NCBI GenBank assembly: GCA_947627285.1
Contig: CANQVL010000015.1
Span: 1-49,967, forward strand
DNA length: 49,967 nt
Reading direction: 5' to 3'
Origin: an uncultured Oscillospiraceae bacterium
Lineage (GTDB): Bacteria > Bacillota > Clostridia > Oscillospirales > Oscillospiraceae
Shown here: in pieces, positions 15,919-23,151 of the stretch
Position numbering within the stretch: position 1 is the first letter of the stretch
How the letters are laid out: every line of letters starts with the position of its first letter
The notes under the pieces: model-generated
Told to the model about the DNA's origin: nothing
Seen by the model: the letters and a program-made list of their open reading frames with translations, nothing else
Databases searched by the model: none
Position numbers and translations under genes: made by a program

Positions 15919-15964
15919 CCGCTTGCCGGCGACGCTTATCGCGTCAGACCGGCAAGCTTTTCCT
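15919..15964 (-). other. Stem-loop in the 5' leader of the 15378 gene
   Basis: Inverted repeat GCTTGCCGG/CCGGCAAGC lies between the predicted promoter and the start codon. No T-run follows on the minus strand. It may be a leader structure; no known riboswitch is recognised. Confidence 0.45.
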
Positions 15965-15973
15965 CCTGTCATC

Positions 15974-16002
15974 ATTCTACCGCATCACCGTCTCCAGTGC
16001 AA
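15974..16002 (-). promoter_or_regulatory. Probable SigA promoter of the 15378 gene
   Basis: On the minus strand: TTGCAC (16002-15997), 17-bp spacer, TAGAAT (15979-15974). Confidence 0.5.
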
Positions 16003-16083
16003 CTGTCAAGAATAAATTGCTATAAATTTAAGCATAAATACATTGCAAAACTTGCGGAATATTTTAAAATACTAAAATAATGC

Positions 16084-16112
16084 TTGACTTTTAAGCAACT
16101 CCGTAGTATAAT
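16084..16112 (+). promoter_or_regulatory. Orphan SigA-type promoter antisense to the DUF4230 gene
   Basis: TTGACT (16084-16089), 17-bp spacer, TATAAT (16107-16112), preceded by AATAATGC. It points into the 3' end of a minus-strand gene with no plus-strand gene behind it. A near twin is at 37147-37175. Confidence 0.6.
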
Positions 16113-16135
16113 GCATCTGTAACCGAGAATGGGCC

Positions 16136-16882
16136 TTATTCAAATACCACGGTGTACTCCTCAAAAACGGAGAGAAGGTCGGAGATGACCGTTTGGGTGT
16201 TGGTAACGGCGCTGTCAAACAGCCCTTGGGCTTTGGCGGATGCCAGCTCCTCCCGGGCAAAATCGGAAAGGTAGTCGGGAACGGTGCCCACGTCAATGGG
16301 GTTGAAGATATTGTTGCTGCCGACGCACTCCATTTTGTCCACGTTTATGTAGTTGTCCAGCACCTCCGGCTCAGGGAGCTTTATGGTGATCGTCATGGCG
16401 TCGCGGTCCAGTGTCAGCTTGAGCTTTGACATCTCAATGCCCACCTTGATGATACCGGAGTAGACGAATATGACCTCGTTGGTGGTCAACGGAATGTCGC
16501 CGCCCCAGAAGCCCTGGAGGGTGTTGGTGACCTTTTTGGTGTTGCCGTACTCATACATATAGGTGGCAAGCTCGCCTATGGGCGCCAGCCTGTCCCAGAC
16601 CTTCACGTCGGTCACGGTGAGCCGCTCCTGCTCCTTTTCGTATGCCTTGTGGAGCGCCTCCTTGGTGGTGGAAAGCTCGGTGTCCAGCTCTTCAAACCTG
16701 GCGCTGTCCTCCCTGCGCGCCCGCGCCGCGAATATGCCGACGGTGATCGCGCCCGCCAGCAGACCGACGATCAGCCCGATGATGAAAAGCCGCGCCTTTT
16801 TTCCAAAGGGGTATTTGATCAGTATTGCCTTTTCGCCCCTGAGCTCGCCGTTTTCGTCCCGGAGGTCAACCTTTTTGTCCAT
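16136..16882 (-). CDS. DUF4230 domain-containing membrane protein
   Basis: 248 residues. A cytoplasmic N-terminus (1-28) is followed by one membrane segment (LFIIGLIVGLLAGAITVGIF, about 32-51), a coiled-coil-like stretch (SARFEELDTELSTTKEALHKAYEKEQERL, 60-88) and a DUF4230 domain (LATYMYEYG through ITIKLPEPEVLDNYI). DUF4230 proteins occur in many Firmicutes and Bacteroidota; the function is unknown. It is transcribed alone, divergent from the MATE gene. Its promoter interlocks with that of the MATE gene. Confidence 0.82.
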   Translation of the reverse strand: MDKKVDLRDENGELRGEKAILIKYPFGKKARLFIIGLIVGLLAGAITVGIFAARARREDSARFEELDTELSTTKEALHKAYEKEQERLTVTDVKVWDRLAPIGELATYMYEYGNTKKVTNTLQGFWGGDIPLTTNEVIFVYSGIIKVGIEMSKLKLTLDRDAMTITIKLPEPEVLDNYINVDKMECVGSNNIFNPIDVGTVPDYLSDFAREELASAKAQGLFDSAVTNTQTVISDLLSVFEEYTVVFE

Positions 16883-16914
16883 GCCTCTCCCTCTTTCATT
16901 TTTTTCTTACCATC

Positions 16915-16943
16915 AATATACACGCCGAGGGACTATAAGTCAA
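16915..16943 (-). promoter_or_regulatory. SigA-type promoter of the DUF4230 gene
   Basis: On the minus strand: TTGACT (16943-16938), 17-bp spacer, TATATT (16920-16915). Confidence 0.7.
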
Positions 16944-16953
16944 GACGCGGGGC

Positions 16954-16982
16954 TTGAATTGGGCGGCACAAAGAGCTATAAT
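16954..16982 (+). promoter_or_regulatory. SigA-type promoter of the MATE gene
   Basis: TTGAAT (16954-16959), 17-bp spacer, TATAAT (16977-16982). Its -35 lies only 10 bp from the -35 of the divergent DUF4230 promoter, so RNA polymerase binding may be mutually exclusive. Confidence 0.7.
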
Positions 16983-17026
16983 TTAAACAAACCAGGATAA
17001 AACGCGAAACGGCAGGGAGGCGCGGT

Positions 17027-18433
17027 ATGAACGACAGGGACAACGCTTTTTTGGGCACGGAGCCCGTGGGAGGGCTGCTTTTCCGGCTTGCCGTACCCAC
17101 CATCACGGCGCAGGTCATAAATATGCTGTACAACGTGGTGGACAGGATATACATAGGCCACATGGGGCCCGAGGGGGATATGGCGCTCACGGGCGTGGGC
17201 GTTTGTATGCCCATAATCATGTTTGTCTCAGCCTTCGCCGCGCTCATCTCCTCCGGCGGCGCGCCGAGAGCGTCCATCTTCATGGGACAGGGCGATAAAG
17301 AATCGGCGGAGCGGACCATGGGCGGGTGCTTCTCGGCGCAGGTGATAGTGTCGCTCATATTGACGGCGGTGATACTTTTGTATAACCGCCCCCTGCTCCT
17401 TGCCTTCGGAGCGTCGGAAAACACCATCGGCTTCGCCACAGCCTACATGGGCATTTACGCCCTGGGGACGCTTTTTGTTGAGCTGACGCTGGGAATGAAC
17501 GCCTTTATAACCGCCCAGGGCTTTGCCAAAATGGGTATGCTCACGGTGCTAATCGGAGCGGTGTGCAACATTGTCCTTGACCCCATATTCATCTTTCTTT
17601 TCCACATGGGCGTGCGCGGCGCGGCGCTGGCGACGGTCATATCCCAGGGCGTATCCTGCGCCTGGGTGGTCAGGTTCCTCTCCCGAGGTAAGTCAATACT
17701 GAAGCTAAACGGGGACTCGCTTAAAATTCGCCCGTCTCTTGTCCTACCCTGCGTCGCCCTGGGCGTGGCGCCCTTCGTCATGCAGGCAAGTGAAAGCGTC
17801 ATATCCGTGTGCTTCAACTCGTCGCTTTTGAAATACGGCTCCGATGTGGCAGTTGGGAGCATGACCATACTCACCTCCGTCATGCAGTTTGCCATGATGC
17901 CCCTCCAGGGCCTCGCCCAGGGCGCCCAGCCCATCTCCAGCTACAACTACGGCGCGGGGAACGCGGGGCGCGTGAAGGCGGTCTTCAAGCTCCTGCTAAT
18001 AACGAGCCTCGCCTATTCCACAGCCCTCTGGGCGCTTATTATGGCGTTCCCGCAGGTGTTCGTGACCATGTTCAACTCAAAGCCGGAGCTGGTGAGCTTC
18101 GCCTCTAAGGCCCTGCGGGTATACTGCGCCGTGATGTTCATTTTCGGCGCGCAGATAGCCTGCCAGATGACCTTCGTCTCCTTAGGCTATGCCGCCGCCA
18201 GCGCCATAGTCGCCATCGTCCGCAAATTCGTTCTGCTGGTCCCGCTAATTTACATCATGCCCGCCCTTATGGAGGACAAGGCAATGGCGGTCTACACCGC
18301 CGAGCCCGTCGCCGATTTGCTTGCGGTGACGTTCACGGTGATACTCTTCTCCGTCCAGTTCAAAAAAGCCCTCCGAAAAATGGAGCTTCAACAGCAAAAG
18401 CTCTCCCCTCCGACGGGCGGAGAGGAGAGCTGA
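17027..18433 (+). CDS. MATE family efflux transporter
   Basis: 468 residues with 12 predicted membrane segments in two similar halves. N-terminal motif PVGGLLFRLAVPTITAQVINMLYNVVDRIYIGHMG (about 11-45) is characteristic of the bacterial MATE (DinF/NorM-like) group; the second half has PLQGLAQGAQPISSYNYGAGN. These are Na+- or H+-driven exporters of cationic drugs and metabolites. The C-terminus runs into a hairpin that is probably the terminator of the convergent serpin gene. Substrate unknown. Confidence 0.93.
   Translation: MNDRDNAFLGTEPVGGLLFRLAVPTITAQVINMLYNVVDRIYIGHMGPEGDMALTGVGVCMPIIMFVSAFAALISSGGAPRASIFMGQGDKESAERTMGGCFSAQVIVSLILTAVILLYNRPLLLAFGASENTIGFATAYMGIYALGTLFVELTLGMNAFITAQGFAKMGMLTVLIGAVCNIVLDPIFIFLFHMGVRGAALATVISQGVSCAWVVRFLSRGKSILKLNGDSLKIRPSLVLPCVALGVAPFVMQASESVISVCFNSSLLKYGSDVAVGSMTILTSVMQFAMMPLQGLAQGAQPISSYNYGAGNAGRVKAVFKLLLITSLAYSTALWALIMAFPQVFVTMFNSKPELVSFASKALRVYCAVMFIFGAQIACQMTFVSLGYAAASAIVAIVRKFVLLVPLIYIMPALMEDKAMAVYTAEPVADLLAVTFTVILFSVQFKKALRKMELQQQKLSPPTGGEES
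18399..18432 (-). terminator. Terminator of the serpin operon
   Basis: Inverted repeat AGCTCTCC...GGAGAGCT, followed on the minus strand by TTTTGCTGTT. It lies in the last codons of the convergent MATE gene. Confidence 0.55.
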
Positions 18434-18440
18434 AAGAGGT

Positions 18441-19859
18441 TTAAGGCTCATTGACTATGCCCACGAAAAGTGGCAGGCCGCTGTCGCCGGTTATGCAGAA
18501 TATGAACGGGCGGTCCAGGACAAAATCCACCTCGTCGTCCGGCGGTCCGCCTGCGCCGTTTCCCATCATCACAGTAAACGCCGCGGCGGTGCAGCCCTCC
18601 TCGTCGATGGTCACGCGCGAGGCGTGGTTTGCCTCGGACACAAAAACGGGCACGTCCGTGACCGTGGGGGTGAAGTCGGCGAGGGACGGGTCAAAGACGT
18701 CGGTGACGCCCATCGTCATGAGCCCATCCGCCAGGTCGAATTGGGAGACCACGTCGAATTTCGGAATGGATTTATTCACAAACAGGTATTTCGAGTTTTC
18801 CCAATCGCCGCCGCTGAAAAGGAAATCCATCGCCTCGCTGTCGGACAGAAGCTCCTCCGGCGTGACGCCCTCGTCGGGCAGGAGGAACCACATGGAGCCG
18901 CCCTCACGGAAGCTTTGGCTGACGGCGGAAAATTTGCCGCCCCAGTAGTAGCTCTGTGCGTTCCTTTGATGCATGAAGTCCGTCTCCACGTCCCCGGCGG
19001 GGCTGTGAAAGGTCTGGGGCGCGGTGGCGCTCTTTGAAAATTCGTTCGCCCATTTCGCCCTGTAATAGACGGTGGAGGCGAGGGCGAGGACGGTGCGGGG
19101 GTCCATTGTGATGCCCTCCGCCTGCTCCTTCAAAAGCCCGCCGGTCTGCCGGTCCAGCCACTCCCGGAGCTCCTTATTGAAGTCATCAGAGCCCATTTCC
19201 CCACGGTAGGAGGAGGCGTAGAAGTCGCTTGCGAGTATGTCAGCGGTTCTCTGATCAAAGCCCACGTTCTCGTTGAGCCACAGGGAGTTTGCCAAAACGG
19301 AGGTGAGGGCGCCGTCGTCGCGGTAATTTGAGTTCCACACGTCGCTCGCCTGACGGCGCAGCTCGTCCATGCCGCCGCTGCCCAGGAGGGCGAGGATTTG
19401 TCCGCGGCTGTCGCCGCCGGTTATCTGCGCCAGCATTGAAAGCGCCATGTAGACGTTGAGGGGGGAGTATACCTTGTTTTGTCCCGCTGTATCCGACAGG
19501 AACACGGCGCTGCTGGTTTGGAAGAAGGCCAGAAGGGGGGATACGTCCCCCAGGTCACGCCGCTGCGCTCTTACGTCATCCCACCAGGTGTCATACTGCT
19601 TTTCGGTGTGGGGTTCTCCGGGGTAGGGCGCCATTTTGGGGTACTCCGCCTCCGCCAGGGCGTAAGCCGTTATACCTGCGCCGGAATTGCCGGGGTTTAA
19701 AATTATCCCGCCGATGACTGCCAGCACAAGCACCGCCGCGACAGCGCAGGTCTGCCACGCCCTTTTGCGCGGCTTCTGCCGCTTCGGGGCGGACATCGCC
19801 CCGTCGATGAGGTCGTCACGTATGTCGGTGACGCCGTCGTAAATATCCTTTGAGTCCAT
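18441..19859 (-). CDS. Membrane-anchored serpin, translationally coupled to an ECF sigma factor
   Basis: 472 residues. Residues 1-34 are a basic cytoplasmic tail (DIYDGVTDIRDDLIDGAM), 36-54 a membrane segment, and about 95-472 a full serpin (protease-inhibitor) fold: KVYSPLNVYMALSMLAQITGGDSR, ANSLWLN, STVYYRAKWANEF, SIPKFDVVSQFDL, EANHASRVTIDEEGCTAAAF (reactive-loop hinge) and VDFVLDRPFIFCI. The hinge carries EEGCTAAAF, close to the inhibitory consensus EEGTEAAAA, so it may be an active inhibitor. ATG 19859 overlaps the sigma stop (TAATG). The cytoplasmic tail resembles that of the 8095-9198 protein. An anti-sigma role sensing proteases is an inference. Confidence 0.9.
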   Translation of the reverse strand: MDSKDIYDGVTDIRDDLIDGAMSAPKRQKPRKRAWQTCAVAAVLVLAVIGGIILNPGNSGAGITAYALAEAEYPKMAPYPGEPHTEKQYDTWWDDVRAQRRDLGDVSPLLAFFQTSSAVFLSDTAGQNKVYSPLNVYMALSMLAQITGGDSRGQILALLGSGGMDELRRQASDVWNSNYRDDGALTSVLANSLWLNENVGFDQRTADILASDFYASSYRGEMGSDDFNKELREWLDRQTGGLLKEQAEGITMDPRTVLALASTVYYRAKWANEFSKSATAPQTFHSPAGDVETDFMHQRNAQSYYWGGKFSAVSQSFREGGSMWFLLPDEGVTPEELLSDSEAMDFLFSGGDWENSKYLFVNKSIPKFDVVSQFDLADGLMTMGVTDVFDPSLADFTPTVTDVPVFVSEANHASRVTIDEEGCTAAAFTVMMGNGAGGPPDDEVDFVLDRPFIFCITGDSGLPLFVGIVNEP

Positions 19860-20413
19860 TATAAAGCTCCTTTCGATTCCAGAAAAGCCCTCAGAGCGCA
19901 TCGAAGGCGGCTGAGGCGTTGGGAACAGGTGTTGGGCTGTTCGTGAAGCTCCTCCGCCAGCTCCTTCACCGGACAGGCGTACCAGTACCTTCGGATAAAG
20001 AGCCGCCTGTCCGCCTCATTCAGCGAGTCCAGCCACGCGCCGATGGCCTCCGCCAGGACGCGGCGCTCCATGTCCGCCTCCACCGCGGCGGGGGAGGGGA
20101 CGCAGTCCTCCAGCTCGGAGAGCATTATTTCCATGCCGTCGTACCGCTTTTTGGCGTGGTCCCGCCGCCACCGGCTGACGGACAGGTTGCGCGTCAGCCT
20201 GCCGAAAAAGGCGCCCAGCGACGCGGGGCGGTCGGGAGGCATTTTGCCCCAGGCGGCGTACCAGGTGTCGTTGACGCACTCCTCCGCGTCCTCCCTTATG
20301 CCCAGGAGCCTCAGAGCAATTGAGCGGCATATCCCGCCGTATTTCACGTCCGACTCGGCTATCGCCCGCTCCTCACGCCGGTGATAGAGCTCAATTATTT
20401 CCCTGTCCTCCAC
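19859..20413 (-). CDS. ECF-type RNA polymerase sigma factor (serpin-linked)
   Basis: 184 residues when started at GTG 20413, which follows a GGAGGTG ribosome site; the longer frame upstream runs through the R1 element and is not credible. Region 2: AIAESDVKYGGICRSIALRLLG, EDAEECVNDTWYAAW. Region 4: LFIRRYWYACPVKELAEELHEQPNTCSQRLSRLRCALRAFLE. It closely resembles the sigma factor at 7542-8108. The stop is fused to the start of the serpin gene, indicating a two-gene regulatory module. Confidence 0.88.
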   Translation of the reverse strand: MEDREIIELYHRREERAIAESDVKYGGICRSIALRLLGIREDAEECVNDTWYAAWGKMPPDRPASLGAFFGRLTRNLSVSRWRRDHAKKRYDGMEIMLSELEDCVPSPAAVEADMERRVLAEAIGAWLDSLNEADRRLFIRRYWYACPVKELAEELHEQPNTCSQRLSRLRCALRAFLESKGAL

Positions 20414-20441
20414 ATCGCACCTCCGTTCACATATTCGGGAT

Positions 20442-20467
20442 CCCTCACCCATAAAGTCGCAAACCGG
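20442..20467 (-). promoter_or_regulatory. Candidate ECF autoregulatory promoter segment
   Basis: CCGGTTTGCGACTTTATG followed by GGTGAGGG on the minus strand, ending 29 nt before the sigma start. A similar CCGGTGCTCTTTTTATGAGGG is at 7493-7513, also ending 29 nt before its sigma start. Shared position and sequence suggest a promoter recognised by these related sigma factors. Confidence 0.35.
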
Positions 20468-20524
20468 CGAAAAATATGACAGAGCTTTTGATATATTTTT
20501 TCCTCTTCTGCCAAAAAAGACAAC

Positions 20525-20550
20525 TCCCATTCCTGGAGAAGTATTGATAC
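20525..20550 (-). repeat. R1 terminal repeat, left
   Basis: Reverse complement of the 26-bp sequence at 21342-21367 (one mismatch) and 1006-1031 (two mismatches). Confidence 0.8.
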
Positions 20551-20572
20551 TATCAGATTGTACAATCATGTG

Positions 20573-20610
20573 TGAAAAAAATCCCTGTCAGCAAAAATGC
20601 TGGCAGGGGA
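20573..20610 (-). terminator. Terminator of the R1 cargo gene
   Basis: On the minus strand: CCCTGCCAGC/GCTGACAGGG stem with a TTTTT loop, then ATTTTTTT. Homologous in position to 947-983. Confidence 0.75.
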
Positions 20611-20656
20611 ATCGATAGCTGTTTTTTGCTCCTTATGTGATATGAACCGTAATGTA

Positions 20657-20902
20657 TTAACCGCCTATCATTGTATTTGCTGCTATCAAGCCAAACTCCA
20701 AAGCTGCAATAAGATATACGGCTGAAATAAGTACAACTACACCCCATAGAATGAACCACTTCATTTTTTTCTTTTTCACTGCTCCAATTACAAAAGCGAT
20801 AACTGATATCAAAGCTGAAATACTGAAAAGCAAAAAGAGGACGATATACAGCGTTTCCGGTATCACAAGTATATCAAAACCCCTGTGGGGTAAAATATAC
20901 AT
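20657..20902 (-). CDS. Small two-helix membrane protein, cargo of the R1 element
   Basis: 81 residues from ATG 20902, which follows a GGAGG site (the frame could start at 20920 but without a ribosome site). Two membrane segments: about 14-40 (IPETLYIVLFLLFSISALISVIAFVIGAV) and 47-75 (WFILWGVVVLISAVYLIAALEFGLIA), joined by a KKKKMK loop. No family recognised. It is A+T-rich, unlike the surrounding genes. Function unknown. Confidence 0.65.
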   Translation of the reverse strand: MYILPHRGFDILVIPETLYIVLFLLFSISALISVIAFVIGAVKKKKMKWFILWGVVVLISAVYLIAALEFGLIAANTMIGG

Positions 20903-21026
20903 TTCGCTGCCTCCTTTCATTTCATTTATGCGGCTTGCGGTATTATACCATACCCGCAGCGCGGGGATGGTATATTCGCCGTGTTTTTCGGTTCCCGGCG
21001 AAGCCGGGGAGAAAAACGGCTCAAAT

Positions 21027-21061
21027 CATGTATAATATCCGCTTTGCGGATATTATACCAC
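21027..21061. repeat. Perfect palindrome inside the R1 element
   Basis: TGTATAATATCCGC and its near-exact inverse GCGGATATTATACCA separated by TTT; a second imperfect inverted repeat (GGTATTATACCATACCCGC with GCGGGGATGGTATA) lies at about 20939-20973. Confidence 0.7.
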
Positions 21062-21133
21062 AGAAAACTGTAATACGCAACTGCCACAACAGGCAAGATT
21101 AGGATAATACACTATGTGGGCTACGGTGATATC

Positions 21134-21295
21134 ATACTAATATCTAATTAAAACAAGCCATTCGCGCCGGTCTTTTTCGCGCCATGCAGCGTCAGCCGCC
21201 TTGGAAATACCAATGGGTATTCCCCGCGGCGTCTTCCTTGCCTGGCACGAAAAATCCTCGCCGCTCGGTGTCTTCTTTTAAATAGATATTAGTAT
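21134..21295 (-). mobile_element. R2 MITE-like element, copy 1 (162 bp)
   Basis: Terminal inverted repeats of about 24 bp beginning ATACTAATATCTA (left 21134-21157, right 21272-21295, two mismatches). The inside is the reverse complement of the ends of 48315-48579 (GACACCGAGCGGCGAGGATTTTT, then CAAGGCGGCTGACGC on the minus strand). No coding sequence. Nested within the R1 element. Confidence 0.8.
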
Positions 21296-21341
21296 AACTG
21301 TTTGTTTTTTATGTTTTGGGAAGTTTGACGAAGTTGAAGGG

Positions 21342-21367
21342 GTATCAATACTTATCCAGGAATGGGA
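21342..21367 (+). repeat. R1 terminal repeat, right
   Basis: GTATCAATACTTATCCAGGA plus AATGGGA. It directly abuts the terminator of the phosphatase gene. Confidence 0.8.
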
Positions 21368-21396
21368 CAAAAACAAAAGCCCGGATATGACCGGGC
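21368..21396 (-). terminator. Terminator of the LMW phosphatase gene
   Basis: On the minus strand: GCCCGGTCATATCCGGGC followed by TTTTGTTTTTG. Confidence 0.8.
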
Positions 21397-21401
21397 GATC
21401 G

Positions 21402-21860
21402 TCACTGTTGGGGGTAAAGGGCTTTTAGAAGACATTGACAGCCCTCTTGAATGTCCTGCCAGGCGCGGCGGAAGTCGCCGGTGTACCAGGGGTCCGCGAC
21501 GGGGCGGGGGGAGGGGGTGTAGTCCATGAGGAGGCGCAGCTTTCCCTCCGGGTCGCCGCCAAAGGCGCGGAGCATATTCCGCAGGTTGGCGCCGTCCATG
21601 CCGATGATGAGGTCGTAGTTTACATAATCATCGGCGGTTATACGGCGGGCGGTTTTGCCGCCGCAGGCTATGCCGTGCCTTTGAAGCTCCTCCCTCGCGG
21701 GAGGGTAGACGGGGTTGCCCAGCTCCTCACAGCTCGTGGCGGCGGATTCAATAAGGAATTCGGACTCAAGTCCGGCGTTGCTCACCAGCTTTTTCATGGT
21801 GAACTCCGCCATCGGGCTCCGGCAGATGTTGCCGTGGCAGACGAAAAGAATCTTTACCAT
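21402..21860 (-). CDS. Low molecular weight protein-tyrosine-phosphatase
   Basis: 152 residues from ATG 21860. The P-loop CHGNICRS (residues 8-15, CX5R plus Ser) is at the N-terminus and the catalytic Asp is in DPWYTGDF near the C-terminus, both diagnostic of the LMW-PTP family. Cytoplasmic enzyme that dephosphorylates tyrosine (or arginine) residues; the substrate is unknown. The upstream part of the open frame lacks a ribosome site, and the start used is preceded by AAGGAG. It follows the epimerase gene and may be cotranscribed with it. Confidence 0.93.
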   Translation of the reverse strand: MVKILFVCHGNICRSPMAEFTMKKLVSNAGLESEFLIESAATSCEELGNPVYPPAREELQRHGIACGGKTARRITADDYVNYDLIIGMDGANLRNMLRAFGGDPEGKLRLLMDYTPSPRPVADPWYTGDFRRAWQDIQEGCQCLLKALYPQQ

Positions 21861-21966
21861 TTTCCCGTAACTCCTTATAAATCCTGTGTTTCTTCTCAAA
21901 TGCTTGATCTTGCGGGCCTTTCCGGAATTTTTCAATGATATGTGCCCGTGCCGGCTTAGATACAAC

Positions 21967-22863
21967 TCAAAATGTATGGTCGATAAACTCGATATAAGGT
22001 CTCTTGTTCACTTTATCCAAATTGTCTCTATACCATGTAAACGCCTCTTTTAACCCCTCGTACAAATCCTTTTCATCCGGCATCAACTCATGCTGTTTCG
22101 ATACGTCAAGGTAATATTCATAATCATAAAAGCAAAAATATTTCCGCTGTTCCGTGTCATCATAAACGTTCTTAAATCTTGCCCTTTTCCCGACCGCGTT
22201 GTAACACATTTCGACCCATTGACGAATCAACACGGGATTTTGATTTCCTACATTGAAAATATGACATTGGGGCTTTTTCATCAACAGAACATCAATGAAT
22301 CTGCATAAATCTTCCACATGGAAAAATTGTAATTTCAATTCGCCGTCCTTGGGCAGGTAAAAGTACCTGTCGCATAGCGCGCAGTCGAACACGAACGCTT
22401 CTCTGTATACATTATTCATCTGCCCGTATAAATAAGGCGGCCGCAGGATATAGGCTGACGGCTTTCTTTTTAATATGGCCTTTTCAGCTTGGATTTTATC
22501 TGTTCCGTAGCTTCCCCAATATTTATTTTCAGCAAGCTCCGATCCCTCTTTAAATGGCTGTGCTTCGTACTCCGGATATACCGCGCTGGAGCTGATAAAA
22601 ATATAATCTTCGCAATATCCCAGCGCGTCCAATAGGCCGTTTACTCCTTCGGCGTTATATGCCGTATCAATTACAACATCAAAACGACAGTCGCGCAGCG
22701 TCTCTCCCAGATGAAACCGATCCGCCCGGATCAAATTTACACCTTTCGGTTGTTCCCTGTTGTTCCTGTTGAGAACATACACGTCATAACCTTTCGCAAC
22801 ATAGTATTCCGCGATATATCGGCTGACAAAAACCGTGCCGCCTGTGACGAGGATCTTCTTCAT
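21967..22863 (-). CDS. NAD-dependent epimerase/dehydratase family protein
   Basis: 298 residues, extended SDR fold. Cofactor site ILVTGGTVFVSRYIAEYY (residues 4-21; the usual GxxGxxG is altered to GGTVFVS), FISSSAVYPE (about 93-102) with the catalytic Ser, and YGTDK (YxxxK, about 119-123). A sugar-nucleotide or related substrate is likely but not assignable. The gene is noticeably richer in A+T than its neighbours, which suggests acquisition. The GGGAG ribosome site is just before ATG 22863. Confidence 0.85.
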   Translation of the reverse strand: MKKILVTGGTVFVSRYIAEYYVAKGYDVYVLNRNNREQPKGVNLIRADRFHLGETLRDCRFDVVIDTAYNAEGVNGLLDALGYCEDYIFISSSAVYPEYEAQPFKEGSELAENKYWGSYGTDKIQAEKAILKRKPSAYILRPPYLYGQMNNVYREAFVFDCALCDRYFYLPKDGELKLQFFHVEDLCRFIDVLLMKKPQCHIFNVGNQNPVLIRQWVEMCYNAVGKRARFKNVYDDTEQRKYFCFYDYEYYLDVSKQHELMPDEKDLYEGLKEAFTWYRDNLDKVNKRPYIEFIDHTF

Positions 22864-22921
22864 ATCTGTCTCCCTTTTGACAATTGATATGTCATCGGTC
22901 GTTTGCCTCCATATTTAAGGG

Positions 22922-23137
22922 TCAGCTTTTGGTGGATCTGCGCTTGAATACGAAAGCCAGCGCGAGAAGGACGGCGATGGCGGCGGCGTAGGGGATGGCG
23001 AGAAGGAACGCCGTGCTTGCGGGGGCGCTGCAGGCGGGGCAGTTGGAGAGGCAGCACCAGTTGTAAGCCACCTGCGCGCACATGACGTCGGAGAGGAGAA
23101 CGGCGAGGACTGTGAAGATAACGGACAACGCTTTCAT
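22922..23137 (-). CDS. Small Cys-rich two-helix membrane protein
   Basis: 71 residues from ATG 23137, after AGGAGGT. An N-terminal hydrophobic segment (LSVIFTVLAVLLSDVMCAQVAY), a Cys-rich loop (WCCLSNCPAC) and a second membrane segment (FLLAIPYAAAIAVLLALAFVF) with a basic end. Located 14 bp after the Xre regulator gene, so the two form an operon and the regulator may control it. Family not recognised. Confidence 0.68.
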   Translation of the reverse strand: MKALSVIFTVLAVLLSDVMCAQVAYNWCCLSNCPACSAPASTAFLLAIPYAAAIAVLLALAFVFKRRSTKS

Positions 23138-23151
23138 GGTTTGACCTCCTG

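Larger units (their letters stand above)
20525..21367. mobile_element. R1 element: 843 bp with 26-bp terminal inverted repeats and a small cargo gene
   Basis: Left terminus 20525-20550 (TCCCATTCCTGGA...GTATTGATAC) and right terminus 21342-21367 are inverted copies with one mismatch. The element encloses one small membrane-protein gene (20657-20902), its terminator, the perfect palindrome around 21029-21060 and the R2 element 21134-21295. No transposase is encoded, so it would be non-autonomous. The left 75 bp also match the element end at 960-1031. No clear target duplication is visible. Confidence 0.65.

Noticed and set aside
15919-15964. Rho-independent terminator for a plus-strand gene
   Set aside because: A TTTT run follows on the plus strand, but there is no plus-strand gene upstream; it lies in the leader of the minus-strand gene.
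20414-20569. N-terminal extension of the serpin-linked sigma factor
   Set aside because: The extended frame runs through the R1 terminal repeat and has no ribosome site; GTG 20413 has a good one.
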